The notes: generated by a model not told the origin, from the letters alone. A stretch of DNA of 64,000 nt from Verrucomicrobiia bacterium (GCA_030425385.1 JAUIAH010000002.1:248001-312000), one strand, 5' to 3'; counted from the first letter of the stretch, positions 1 to 9,712 are shown. Numbers and translations are program-made.

Positions 1-2
1 GA

Positions 3-2168
3 ACCGCAGCCATCGTTCCAGGTGATGCGGGGGCGAGCGCGATCGTCGCCCGGATGACGACCACGGATCCCGATGAACGCATGCCGCCGCCTGGTTCTGA
101 CAAAGCACTCCAGCCCGAAGAGATTGCCTTGCTCAAACAATGGATTGATGAGGGGGCGCCCTACGAGGGACATTGGTCCTACGAGCCCCCCAAACGCACG
201 ACATCGCTACGAGGCACCGCCGCCATCGATCATTTCATCCTTCAACGTTTCGCCGAGGCAGGAGCGGAGCCCCTTCCACTAGCAGAACCCCATGAATTGG
301 TGCGGCGCTTGCATTTCGACCTCACCGGCCTTCCCCCCACCTCGGAAGACGTGGCCACCTTTCAAATGGCCTTCGCCATAGAGCCGTCCGCAGCCGTCGC
401 CGAGCGTGCGGAGATGTTGATCGCCTCCTCACGCTATGGCGAAAGGATGGCGGCCTTCTGGCTGGATCTCGTGCGCTACGCGGACACCATCGGCTATCAT
501 AGTGACAATCCGATGCCGGTCGCTCTCTACCGCGAATGGGTGATCAATGCCTTCAACGCCAATCAGCCATTCGACCAGTTCACTCGCTGGCAACTAGCCG
601 GCGATCTCCTTCCCCAGCCCACGACCGAACAGAAGATCGCCTCGGGATACAATCGGCTCTTACAAACTACCGAAGAAGGCGGCGCCCAAGAGAAAGAGTA
701 TCGCGCCATCTACGCAGCCGATCGAGTTCGCAATGTCTCCAACGTTTGGTTAGGCGGCACCCTCGGCTGCGCGCAGTGCCACGATCATAAATACGATCCC
801 TACACCATGCGTGACTTCTACGCCATGGCAGCCTTCTTCGCCGATGTGCAAGAGCGTGGTGTGGGCAAGCGCGAAGGGGCGCTTGAGCTTCCCACGCCTG
901 CTCAGGAGCAGGAACGCGCCTCACTCCGCGCAAGCGTCCACGAGCGAGAATCGACAAAGAAAGCCGCTGATGAAAGCCTGAAAACCGCCGGAAGCGGCCA
1001 GAGAAAAGCGGCGAAAGCGGCAGTGGACGCCGCTCAGAAACGCTTAGACGATGCCAAACAAGCTCTCGCGAAACTGGAGGAATCCATTCCTCGCACCCTG
1101 ATTACCGTGGCCTTGAAGGAACCCCGACCAACGCGCATTCTACACCGCGGGAATTGGCAGGATGATAGTGGCGCGCTCGTAGGACCTGCCGTGCCCGCGT
1201 TTCTCGGCAAGGTCGAAGCCACCCACGCGCGCCCCAGTCGACTCGACTTGGCCAATTGGCTCATCGGCCCTGACAATCCCACCACGGCGCGCGCCTTCGT
1301 CAACCGCCTGTGGAAAGTCTTCTACGGCGCAGGCCTCTCCCGTAATGTCGACGACCTCGGTTCCCAGGGGCAATGGCCCACCCACCCCGAACTGCTTGAT
1401 TGGCTCGCGGTAGAGTTCGTGGAGAGCGGCTGGGACGTCAAGCACATGGTGCGACTGCTCGTGAATACGCAAGCCTACGCGCGCAGCTCCCGTCTGCCTG
1501 CAGAATGGCGCCAACGAGACCCTAACAACACTCTCCTAGTGGGCCAAACACGTTTCCGCTTGGATGCTGAGATGGTTCGCGACAATGCCCTCGCCATCAG
1601 TGGCCTCCTTGTCGAAACGTTAGGTGGGGAAAGCATCAAGCCCTACCAACCAGCAGGCTACTGGCAACATCTGAATTTCCCCCGCCGCCAGTGGGCGCAT
1701 GACCAGGATGCCAATCAATACCGACGCGCCCTCTACACGCATTGGCAGCGCAGTTTCCTCCATCCAGCCATGCTCGCATTCGATGCGCCCTCCCGAGAAG
1801 AATGCACCGCAGAGCGCCCCCGCTCGAACACCCCCCTGCAAGCGCTCGTCCTTCTCAATGACCCCACCTATGTAGAAGCCGCCCGCGCCTTCGCTGAACG
1901 CATCCTCGCAGAGGGTGGCGAGGACATCACGGCTCGCATTGCTTGGGCCACGCGCACCGCGCTCTCACGACCGGCTTCCAGCCAAGAAGCCTCCCTGTTA
2001 GAATCGCTCTATCACCAACAGTTCAAACGGTACGAGAGTGACAGCGAGGCCCGCCAAGCGTTCCTCGCCGTCGGTCTGAAAGAATGCACCGCTACCCCAG
2101 AGCTGGCCGCCACCACGGCCGTCGCCCGCGCCCTCCTGAACCTGCACGAAACCATCACCCGCCCCTGA
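3..2168 (+). CDS. DUF1549/DUF1553 cytochrome-type protein, 5' end outside window
   Basis: This is the 3' part of a large exported protein of the planctomycete/verrucomicrobial PSCyt1-DUF1549-DUF1553 kind. The frame is open from the first bases. The opening residues (VPGDAGAS, then DPDERMPPP) match the end of a PSCyt1 cytochrome domain, whose heme motif would lie upstream of the window; the internal ATG at 54 is therefore not the true start. DUF1549 begins near in-window residue 75 and holds the conserved CAQCHDHKYDP motif near residue 257. A lysine/alanine-rich coiled coil (about residues 310-361) leads into DUF1553 (about 410-665). The molecular activity of these families is not established; they are found in gene pairs with DUF1501, as here, where the partner starts three bases after this stop. 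Export and a role in polymer breakdown are inference. Confidence 0.88.
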   Translation, partial: TAAIVPGDAGASAIVARMTTTDPDERMPPPGSDKALQPEEIALLKQWIDEGAPYEGHWSYEPPKRTTSLRGTAAIDHFILQRFAEAGAEPLPLAEPHELVRRLHFDLTGLPPTSEDVATFQMAFAIEPSAAVAERAEMLIASSRYGERMAAFWLDLVRYADTIGYHSDNPMPVALYREWVINAFNANQPFDQFTRWQLAGDLLPQPTTEQKIASGYNRLLQTTEEGGAQEKEYRAIYAADRVRNVSNVWLGGTLGCAQCHDHKYDPYTMRDFYAMAAFFADVQERGVGKREGALELPTPAQEQERASLRASVHERESTKKAADESLKTAGSGQRKAAKAAVDAAQKRLDDAKQALAKLEESIPRTLITVALKEPRPTRILHRGNWQDDSGALVGPAVPAFLGKVEATHARPSRLDLANWLIGPDNPTTARAFVNRLWKVFYGAGLSRNVDDLGSQGQWPTHPELLDWLAVEFVESGWDVKHMVRLLVNTQAYARSSRLPAEWRQRDPNNTLLVGQTRFRLDAEMVRDNALAISGLLVETLGGESIKPYQPAGYWQHLNFPRRQWAHDQDANQYRRALYTHWQRSFLHPAMLAFDAPSREECTAERPRSNTPLQALVLLNDPTYVEAARAFAERILAEGGEDITARIAWATRTALSRPASSQEASLLESLYHQQFKRYESDSEARQAFLAVGLKECTATPELAATTAVARALLNLHETITRP

Positions 2169-2171
2169 CCC

Positions 2172-3581
2172 ATGGATCCCCTTCAGATTAGCCGCCGCAC
2201 CTTTCTCAATCGCGCCAGCACGGGCATCGGCTCCGTCGCCCTGACGTCCCTTCTGCAGCAGTCCCAAGCCACGGAAGCAGCGAAACGTTGGACGGGAGCA
2301 CTCTCACAGACCCACACACGAGCGAAAGCCAAGACCGTCATCCACCTTTGCATGGCTGGCGGCCCGTCCCACTTGGAATTGCTCGACTACAAGCCCAAAC
2401 TCGCCGAAATGCATGGGCAGCCTATGCCTGACAGTTTCACAAAGGGGCAACCTATTGCACAGTTGCAGGGACGAGCGTTGACCTGCTTCGGCCCGCAACA
2501 CGATTTCCAACGTTGCGGCGCATCAGGCCAACACATCAGCTCTATTCTCCCTCACATTGGCACCGTAGCAGACGACATCGCCATCGTACGCTCCATGGTC
2601 ACCGAGCAGATCAATCACGATCCCGCCCACACCTTCTTCAACACCGGCACGCAGATTTCGGGGCGACCGTGCATGGGGTCCTGGCTCCTCTATGGACTGG
2701 GCGCATCGACCGATGAGTTGCCTGGTTTCGTCGTCTTGACCTCGGTCGGTGGCGGGCAGAGCCAACCCATCGCGGCGCGCCAGTGGCATAGCGGCTTTCT
2801 CCCGAGCCGGTTCCAAGGCGTTCCCTTTCATTCCAAGGGTGATCCCGTGTTATACGTCAGCAATCCGAAAGGGGTGCAGCGTCAAGATCAACGCCAATTG
2901 GTCGACACTGTCAATGCCCTCAACCGCATGCACGACACACACGTGGGTGACCCAGAAGTCGCCGCACGCATCGCCCAATATGAAATGGCCTTCAAGATGC
3001 AAACATCCGTACCCGGACTCATGGACGTGCACGATGAACCGCAGCACATCCTCGATCTCTACGGAGCCAAGCCGGGCGACGGCTCGTTTGCATCGAATTG
3101 CCTTTTAGCGCGGCGCCTGGCTGAACGCGGCGTCCGCTTCATACAACTCTATCATCGTGGTTGGGACCACCACGGCGGAGTGAAGAACGGCACCCGCACC
3201 ACCGCCGGCCTCGTCGATCAAGCCAGCGCCGCCCTGATCAAGGATCTCAAGCAGCGTGGGATGCTAGACGAAACGTTAGTCATCTGGGGAGGCGAGTTCG
3301 GACGCACACCGATGGCACAAGGCACCGGACGGGATCACCACATCAAGGGCTTCTCCATGTGGATGGCCGGAGGTGGGATCCGCGGAGGCATCAGTCATGG
3401 AGAAACGGACGAACTCGGCTACAACGCGGTGAAAGACGTCGTCCACGTGCGGGACTTCCATGCCACCCTCCTCCACCTCTTCGGCATCGATCATCACCGC
3501 TTTAGTTACAAATTCCAAGGGCTCGATGCCCGTCTCACCGGCGTCGAACCCGCACACGTCATCAAGCCACTCCTCGCCTAA
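2172..3581 (+). CDS. DUF1501 family protein (twin-arginine exported, sulfatase-like fold)
   Basis: A 469-residue DUF1501 protein. The N-terminus carries a twin-arginine motif (SRRTFLNR, residues 7-14) followed by a short hydrophobic stretch, so export in folded form is likely. Family hallmarks are MAGGPSHLELLDYKP near residue 61, WGGEFGRTPMAQG near residue 372 and a following GRDHHIKGFSMWMAGGG block. DUF1501 is related to the alkaline phosphatase/sulfatase superfamily, but no substrate is known. The start ATG lies three bases after the stop of the DUF1549/DUF1553 gene, so the two are surely co-transcribed. A second, separate copy of this gene pair occurs at 45624-49749. The length is normal for the family. 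Confidence 0.9.
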   Translation: MDPLQISRRTFLNRASTGIGSVALTSLLQQSQATEAAKRWTGALSQTHTRAKAKTVIHLCMAGGPSHLELLDYKPKLAEMHGQPMPDSFTKGQPIAQLQGRALTCFGPQHDFQRCGASGQHISSILPHIGTVADDIAIVRSMVTEQINHDPAHTFFNTGTQISGRPCMGSWLLYGLGASTDELPGFVVLTSVGGGQSQPIAARQWHSGFLPSRFQGVPFHSKGDPVLYVSNPKGVQRQDQRQLVDTVNALNRMHDTHVGDPEVAARIAQYEMAFKMQTSVPGLMDVHDEPQHILDLYGAKPGDGSFASNCLLARRLAERGVRFIQLYHRGWDHHGGVKNGTRTTAGLVDQASAALIKDLKQRGMLDETLVIWGGEFGRTPMAQGTGRDHHIKGFSMWMAGGGIRGGISHGETDELGYNAVKDVVHVRDFHATLLHLFGIDHHRFSYKFQGLDARLTGVEPAHVIKPLLA

Positions 3582-3719
3582 TCGGCAATCGGCCACCGAT
3601 TGACCCCATCTGTCGAGCAGCGCGCCAACGTGCTGCAGCGCTCGCACAGACTAGACCGTCTCCTGCTCCTGACATTCTCTCGGTTCGTCAAGGCCGTTCC
3701 GGTTATGTTCCTGTCCCTT

Positions 3720-3742
3720 TAAAGCCCTGCTGTCCGGCTTTA
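3720..3742 (+). terminator. Stem-loop downstream of the DUF1549-DUF1501 pair
   Basis: TAAAGCC and GGCTTTA form a perfect 7-bp stem with a 9-base loop, about 140 bases after the DUF1501 stop, and the 3' arm ends in TTTA. A smaller perfect stem (AATCGG/CCGATT, 3587-3601) lies just after the stop. Either could end the operon. The long U-run of a classic intrinsic terminator is missing, so this is a candidate only. It coincides with the broken 5' edge of the dinG remnant. Confidence 0.35.
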
Positions 3743-4321
3743 CGTGGCCAAGACGATGCCTGAACCGAATGACATCGCGTTTGAAGAAGCGTTAGAGAAA
3801 CAGATCCAACACTTTGTCACCCAGAGTTCTGGGCGTGCGTTCGTCCTCTTTACCAGCTACCGTCTCATGCAACGCCTTGCCGGCCACATGACACCGTTCT
3901 TTTCGGGACAAGGTTGGCCCCTGCTGGTCCAGGGTTCAGGTAAACCGCGGGCCACGCAGATCGAAATGTTCAAGAAGGACATCGACAGCGTGCTCTTTGG
4001 CACGGACAGTTTCTGGACCGGGGTCGACGTCCCAGGTGAAGCTCTCTCTAACGTCATCGTCACGCGCTTGCCCTTTGCCGTCCCAGATCATCCGTTGGTC
4101 GAATCTCGGCTCGAACAAATACGCGAACGGAACGGTAATCATTCATGGATTACTCGGTCCCCGAAGGCGTGCTCAAGCTTCGACAAGGCATCGGTCGTCT
4201 TATCCGTTCTGGAAAAGACCGGGGCATCGCCGTCATTCTGAACAACCGCGTCCTGACAAGGCGCTACGGGAAGGTCTTTCTGCAAGCCTTGCCCCAAACA
4301 TGCCTCGTCGTGGCAGAGTAG
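3723..4321 (+). pseudogene. dinG: dinG-type helicase remnant: 5'-truncated and frameshifted
   Basis: Only the C-terminal ~200 residues of a DinG-type superfamily 2 DNA helicase remain. The frame is open from 3723 with LYVAKTMPEPN, then FVLFTSY, the FGTDSFWTGVDVPGEAL block and RLEQIRERNGN. At about 4140 the frame breaks: the family pattern NPF-M-YSVPE needs AAT CCA TTC ATG, but the sequence reads AATCATTCATG, one C short. Reading on in the shifted frame from 4145 restores MDYSVPEGVLKLRQGIGRLI and the family-typical C-terminus NRVLTRRYGKVFLQALP, ending at TAG 4319-4321. The N-terminal half, with Walker A, iron-sulfur cysteines and DEAH box, is absent. The gene is dead on two counts. A related helicase (58507-60912) is intact. 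A GTG at 3744 opens a 165-codon frame but would give a useless fragment. Confidence 0.88.
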
Positions 4322-4384
4322 GATCCTTGAGACATTGCGGGATTTTGTAGAATTCGCTGGCTTCTAGGGCTATTGTCCGGGGTG

Positions 4385-7300
4385 ATGATTTCCAAGCTAC
4401 GCATGGCCTTCGTCGGCTTTGCACTCCTAGCAAATGCCAATGCACAGCTGTGGGAAGAAACGCCCCTGCTACCTCCATCGCCCAAAGAGTCACTAAACGG
4501 ATTGCTAGTTCACGATCTTACGGGCGACGGACTTCCAGAACTCATTGGTTATGGAGCGCTCGATGAAGCGAATCCTCTCTATCTTTTTGACAATAATGGT
4601 GGTGGAAGGTTTAGCCTTCGTCCTCCGATCAGCGGAATCGAGTTTGCTAAGATTTGGCCGGTGGATGTCAATGACGTCGATGCCGATGGACTCGTAGATA
4701 TCATCGTCGCGACGACCACGACATCCCCTTTCCGGAGAGGCATTGCCGCAATGCTGCAAGATAGCGAGGGAGGGTTTGCCAATTCAGTTACTCTTATCGA
4801 ACCGAATTCCACGATCTTCAGATACGTTGGGCTACTCACGACAAAAGACGGGCAGCTTGATAGCATCGTGACTCAAGATCTTGCGAACGAACCTGCCTAT
4901 ACAAGGTATACCCAGATCGAACCGCTCACGTTCACATCAACGCAAATGCAGCTTCCGCAAGATTTACCGGGTGACCCTCCGTTTTCATCTGAATTGGTCG
5001 ACATGACGGGAAATGGTCTTCAAGACTTGGTTCTCTACCGCAACGGTTCGTCCGTTACTGTTATATACCAAGCTGAGCGTGGCGTTTTCAGTAACTTTAG
5101 AGTCTTTGAGGATACTCGACGGCTGTCGCCGATCAAAACCCGAGAAGGAACTGATGGACTCGTGCGCTATTCACCTTCGACGAGTAGCTTGCTGTTTAAA
5201 GCGAACGCAAGCGACGTTGACTCAGAATGGGAAACTGTCGGGATAAGAACCCGTTTATCGGCACTAATCGTGGGAGAATTCGATGGAAACGAAGAGAATG
5301 GCCAAGAAGTGGCATGCGTTGCGATGCAGGATCACTTGTCGCGTCTATCAATAGCCAAGAGAGCCGGGAACGCGTGGGGCGATAAAGAAATCACTCAAAT
5401 CAAGGGAGACATTCTCGCAGCGGATATCGATGACGACGAAAGAACCGAGATTCTTGTTACTAGCAGCGACCTAACATGTCTCTTCGACCTTGACCAAGAT
5501 GAAGAGTTTCGAGAGCGTGGACGATGCGTTGTTGTGAATAGCTTTCGGCCTCATTCACTTCTTCACATTCGAGCGAAGCACGATCAGGAGGCTGGCATTC
5601 TCTATGGTACATCCGTGGGAGTAATCTTTATCCCAGCAGGCGAAATTGGATTGGAACATCCCAAGGCATATTACATAAACAGCGATACTTCTTCAAGTCC
5701 GTTTCGTTTGGAGGACTTCGACAGCGATGGTCAAACTGAGATTCTCCAGGACAATCGTATTCTCGTTGGGCTGGGAACATCCACGGCTCACTTCGATGTG
5801 CTGGGCTCTGGATTGCCATTGAAAGATGCTGTCATTGTTGATGCCAATGAAGATGGTCTTGAAGACGTCCTCTATCCGCTTGGATCCGAGACCGCGCCAA
5901 GATGGTACTACTACAAGAATCACGGGGACGGATCTTACTCGTCCAGTGCTGTGCCACTCAAACTATCCGGCAGAAACTGGCAACTCTCCAATGATATAGA
6001 CGGCGATGGTGCGCTTGATTTCATCTCTCACCATGAATCGGAGGAGAGTATCATTGGCTACAACAGGGGCTCGTTTCCTCCAGAACCCAGCATTCGTTTC
6101 TCCGGCACATCTGGGAATCGAGTATCGTTTGTCGACTTAAGAGGCGACGGGCATCAAGACCTTATCGAATGGCGACGAGCTGGAAAGATTCGGACGCTTG
6201 TGGGTTGGCATCCACAAAGTGAAGATGGAACCTACCAGACTGCCTCGTTCATCGTAAAGGACCGGTTCGGAGCCCAAATCGATCATGCAGCTATAAGTAT
6301 GGTAGATGGACTAATGGACGTCAATGGCGACGGGCTTCTGGATCTGTTGAGATTAAATTGGTGGTACAAGAATCAAGGTGATGGAACCTTTCTGTTTCCT
6401 CGCGTTTTGGTAGGCGAGGCTCTTACGAGTCGGTTCACTCCCTCTCGCTCTGGAAATCTGAACCTCGACGAAGACAGCTACGCCGAGTTTGTATCTGATT
6501 ATGTTCTTTTGGATGGGTACTATCCTGATGTAGCCCCCAAGATCCTGATAGAGAAGCCCAGCGTCGAACTTGAAATAGGAGAATGGTTTTACGCGAGAGC
6601 GACCGTTCTCGACGCGACAGACGTGGAAATTCGAGACGCACCGGTCTTGAGTAACGACGCTCGTCTAGGCATGCCGCACGAAGACCTGACTCATCAGCAT
6701 GCGGTCACGCTCTTGCCCGAGCATCAACCTTGGAGAGTCTATCTCGATGCTGAAGCTCCGCCCGAGGAATGGAAGGACGACAACTTTGATGATCGTTCAT
6801 GGAGATCTGTCATGGGCCCATTCACAAATAGAGAACTAGCGGGCGCTACGAACATTCTCGAAGCGGGCGTCTCTCCCGAGACCACTGCCTATTTCAGGGC
6901 ACGATTTTATGTACCAATAAGCGAGTTTGACTCGAGTGGTTTTTCCAAAACTCGGTCTGTGTCTCTATCCATTGCCGCCGATGATGACTACGTGATCTAC
7001 ATAAACGGGGGGCATTACTTCTCATCCCCAGGCTTTCAGGGTTTGCGTCATACCTTGATAAAGCACGAGACTGCCGCGCTTCGCTCAATAGATGGGTCAC
7101 AGCCAGACCACTTGGAGGTCATTGGATTGAGTGGGGAGCAACTTCGAGAAGGCTGGAACTCGATTGCGGTTCAGGTCCACCAGGCGAGCGACGGAGAGGA
7201 CGATCTCTTCATGGAGGCATCGATGGTAGGGCTTAACCCGCCTCTCAATCAAACGGTTGCGGTCCCTGTCACCGCTACGAATGCATTCGCGACCACGTCG

Positions 7301-9175
7301 GACACCATTTCAGTTACCTATCGACGCGCACCCAGAATTAGCGGCAGGTTCTCCGATGACTATTGGCAGATCTTTCCAGGAGACCCTGTCGAGCTGAGCT
7401 GGAGATCAGAGTTGCCAGGATCTCTAGCCATCACAGATGCCGAAGGGAGCTTCACTTCACCAGTTCCTGCTGTGGGAAGTACAGTTATCCACCCTCGCTA
7501 TGAGTCCCGTATTACGCTAACAAGCACCAACGGAAAGCATGAGAACCAATGGTTTGGCTATCTAATTCCTCGGTACTATGGAGCTGAGAAACTCGTTCAA
7601 ATCCAGCGCAATGACAATAGAAGTGATAGGTTGGTCATCGGCGATCTTGATGCGGATGGTGACGACGATTTCCTTTTCCAAGGAAGAGCCTATGATTCCG
7701 TTTACGAGCCGCTGCCATTCATCTACACGACGGAGGACCAAGTTCTATTGGATCTAGATCGTGATGGCAAAGCCGATCTGCTTGAGATCCAGGCGAATTC
7801 ACTCGATGTTCTCATGCTGCGAAACGACGGGACGCAGTTCGGAGAGGAGATGATGGTGGGTAACTGGCAAGGGCCATCTCACCCACGGCTAGTCCATGCC
7901 ATCGACAGGCCGGTGGAGAACTTAGTCGGGTTGCTGGGCGTAGGTGGATACCTTGAATTATTGGCTCTCCAAGACGACGGATCACTCAAAACCACACTAC
8001 GATCAACTGAATACCGCTACCTTGGAGCGAGTTGTGTCGATGTGGACGGAGACGGTTTTTCAGAAATCATTGCTCATTCCGAGGAGTCCGTGATTCAGTT
8101 TCGTCAGTCTTCAGCTGGAATATGGTCGCCACCCGAGAAGATCTTTAGTTTTTTCGGCATCCAAGATGTGCAGCTAGCGCACGTCGACAACGATGACGTT
8201 ACCGACTATGTAGTATTGACTAGAGCTGGAGCGTTGTTTGCCTTTCATTCAAGCGGGTCAGGAATCGTGGACTTTGACGAACCCAGAGAGTTCAACCGGA
8301 GTCAGCCGCGCATTGATTTCTTGTTACCTTCAAAGGATATCGACGGTAATGGTAAAGTGGACCTTTTGGCAGCAAGCGGCGGCCTGATCGATTGGTGTTC
8401 AGGCGTGTCACCAGATAAACCTACGCTTGAATCGCTAGGAGGCAGCAATGATCAGACGACATTTGGTGACTTTGACGGAGATGGCGATGAAGATATTGTT
8501 AGCATCCTATCCCTTGATGATGGCAGACAATGGTTGGCTCATCAGGAGCATTTGGGACACAAAGCGCCAGAGTTTCGTCGAACGTCCGTCGATCCGGATG
8601 GCACGTTGAGTGGACGAGGATGGGGGGTGTCTTGGAACGCCACAAGGGCTGACAAGGTTACCCTTCAGCCTATGAACCACGAATACTCGCCGATGGCAAC
8701 AGTCAGTCTCGGAGACTACGAAGGGACTCTTCGAGTCATCGCTAGCAACGACTTCGGTACGGATGAGGTAGAGCTACAGATCGTGACCGATCGAGATTCT
8801 GACGGTCTACCCGACGCGTGGGAGCTTTGGTTTGGAAATGACCTGGCACTGTCTCCGGATGCGGATGATGATGGAGATGGAGACAGCAATTTTACGGAGT
8901 TTCTACTTGGAACGGCACCGACCATGGCTGGCGAAGCTCTTCTTACTCTGAGCGCAGACGGCCGACTGATAATTGATGGCCCAGTGGGCTCGGTGATGGA
9001 GCTGGAGCAATCCCACTCGATGAATCCGACCGACTGGCATGTGATCAATGGCTTCACGTTGCCCGACGAACCGCTGGAAGCTTGGCAGGTTCCAGCCTTG
9101 AACGTTGGCTCACCGATGGTAGGACCGCGAGCGTTGCCGCTTTCTGAATTCTATCGCCTCCGGCTCGTCGAGTGA
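4385..9175 (+). CDS. Large secreted FG-GAP/VCBS repeat protein
   Basis: A protein of about 1596 residues with a signal peptide ending ...LLANANA|Q. ATG 4385 is preferred over the in-frame TTG at 4373 because it gives a compact signal sequence. Most of the chain is FG-GAP/VCBS repeats with calcium-binding loops such as DVNDVDADGLVDI, DLDADGDDDF and DFDGDGDEDI, the usual sign of a seven-bladed beta-propeller; there appear to be at least two propeller sets. A galactose-binding-like domain lies in the middle (about residues 780-960, FDDRSW, DDDYVIYING, GWNSIAVQVH). The end has a TSP3/dockerin-like loop (DRDSDGLPDAWELWFG) and a beta domain ending FYRLRLVE. Base composition is clearly AT-richer than its neighbours (4561-4620 has 26 G/C of 60), suggesting recent acquisition. 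Scraps of dinG lie on both sides. The ligand is unknown; adhesion or matrix binding is inference. Confidence 0.88.
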   Translation: MISKLRMAFVGFALLANANAQLWEETPLLPPSPKESLNGLLVHDLTGDGLPELIGYGALDEANPLYLFDNNGGGRFSLRPPISGIEFAKIWPVDVNDVDADGLVDIIVATTTTSPFRRGIAAMLQDSEGGFANSVTLIEPNSTIFRYVGLLTTKDGQLDSIVTQDLANEPAYTRYTQIEPLTFTSTQMQLPQDLPGDPPFSSELVDMTGNGLQDLVLYRNGSSVTVIYQAERGVFSNFRVFEDTRRLSPIKTREGTDGLVRYSPSTSSLLFKANASDVDSEWETVGIRTRLSALIVGEFDGNEENGQEVACVAMQDHLSRLSIAKRAGNAWGDKEITQIKGDILAADIDDDERTEILVTSSDLTCLFDLDQDEEFRERGRCVVVNSFRPHSLLHIRAKHDQEAGILYGTSVGVIFIPAGEIGLEHPKAYYINSDTSSSPFRLEDFDSDGQTEILQDNRILVGLGTSTAHFDVLGSGLPLKDAVIVDANEDGLEDVLYPLGSETAPRWYYYKNHGDGSYSSSAVPLKLSGRNWQLSNDIDGDGALDFISHHESEESIIGYNRGSFPPEPSIRFSGTSGNRVSFVDLRGDGHQDLIEWRRAGKIRTLVGWHPQSEDGTYQTASFIVKDRFGAQIDHAAISMVDGLMDVNGDGLLDLLRLNWWYKNQGDGTFLFPRVLVGEALTSRFTPSRSGNLNLDEDSYAEFVSDYVLLDGYYPDVAPKILIEKPSVELEIGEWFYARATVLDATDVEIRDAPVLSNDARLGMPHEDLTHQHAVTLLPEHQPWRVYLDAEAPPEEWKDDNFDDRSWRSVMGPFTNRELAGATNILEAGVSPETTAYFRARFYVPISEFDSSGFSKTRSVSLSIAADDDYVIYINGGHYFSSPGFQGLRHTLIKHETAALRSIDGSQPDHLEVIGLSGEQLREGWNSIAVQVHQASDGEDDLFMEASMVGLNPPLNQTVAVPVTATNAFATTSDTISVTYRRAPRISGRFSDDYWQIFPGDPVELSWRSELPGSLAITDAEGSFTSPVPAVGSTVIHPRYESRITLTSTNGKHENQWFGYLIPRYYGAEKLVQIQRNDNRSDRLVIGDLDADGDDDFLFQGRAYDSVYEPLPFIYTTEDQVLLDLDRDGKADLLEIQANSLDVLMLRNDGTQFGEEMMVGNWQGPSHPRLVHAIDRPVENLVGLLGVGGYLELLALQDDGSLKTTLRSTEYRYLGASCVDVDGDGFSEIIAHSEESVIQFRQSSAGIWSPPEKIFSFFGIQDVQLAHVDNDDVTDYVVLTRAGALFAFHSSGSGIVDFDEPREFNRSQPRIDFLLPSKDIDGNGKVDLLAASGGLIDWCSGVSPDKPTLESLGGSNDQTTFGDFDGDGDEDIVSILSLDDGRQWLAHQEHLGHKAPEFRRTSVDPDGTLSGRGWGVSWNATRADKVTLQPMNHEYSPMATVSLGDYEGTLRVIASNDFGTDEVELQIVTDRDSDGLPDAWELWFGNDLALSPDADDDGDGDSNFTEFLLGTAPTMAGEALLTLSADGRLIIDGPVGSVMELEQSHSMNPTDWHVINGFTLPDEPLEAWQVPALNVGSPMVGPRALPLSEFYRLRLVE

Positions 9176-9180
9176 TCTCC

Positions 9181-9222
9181 CTTCAGGCGCTGCCGCAGAT
9201 GTGCCTTGTCGTCGTGGAGTAA
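9181..9222 (+). pseudogene. 42-bp scrap of a second dinG 3' end
   Basis: Six bases after the FG-GAP gene stop, the frame LQALPQMCLVVVE-stop (TAA 9220-9222) appears. The dinG remnant at 4280-4321 ends LQALPQTCLVVAE-stop. The two 42-base segments differ at about 13 positions, nearly all third codon positions, and only two of 13 residues differ. They are therefore diverged homologous gene ends, not a recent duplication. No further dinG sequence is visible upstream, where the FG-GAP gene lies. The pair brackets that gene. Confidence 0.7.
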
Positions 9223-9246
9223 CTCCATGCGAGAATAGCGAAGCGA

Positions 9247-9712
9247 ATGACAGATAACCTATCACTCCCCCTACACGGAAATCGAGTCCTCCTCAGACGC
9301 TTGTCGGCAGCGGACTGCGGACTTGATTGTCTTCCAAAACTATCGACACGATGAAGAGGTGGGTCGCTACCAAGGCTGGGAGCCCTGGCCTGACCCGAAA
9401 GCTCTTTCGTTCCTGAGCACGGTTGATCTTCTCCAGCCAGACACGTGGTGTCAGATTGGCATCGCTGACCGAGAATCGGGAGCATTGCATGGGGACATCG
9501 GGGTGTGCGTCCGACCGAAAGAAGACGAGGCCGAAATTGGGTTTCCACTCAATGCACAATACGAGGGTCGCGGGTTGGCAACCGAAGCCGTAGGACTTGC
9601 GGCTGACCTCTTGTTTGAACAAACCTCTATCGGGCACATTGTATGCATCACCGATGCACGCAATTGTACTGGTTCAGCGAGAATGTACGTTTTGGCGGAT
9701 GAATTTAAGTGA
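9247..9712 (+). pseudogene. GNAT acetyltransferase broken by a 7-bp tandem duplication
   Basis: A RimJ/RimL-type GNAT N-acetyltransferase gene with a frameshift. Translation from ATG 9247 gives MTDNLSLPLHGNRVLLRRLS and then AAD, the normal beta1 opening. The sequence there reads gcggactgcggacttg, that is gcggact twice in tandem, which shifts the frame. In the other frame the protein continues DLIVFQNYRHDEEVGRYQGW, then EIGFPLNAQYEGRGLATEAV (the acetyl-CoA binding region with the GRGLATEA loop) and ITDARNCTGSARM, stopping at 9712. Removing one copy of the 7-mer would restore one reading frame of about 153 codons, so the lesion is a single simple event. The C-terminus is a little short for the family. 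The acceptor substrate cannot be told. Confidence 0.82.
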
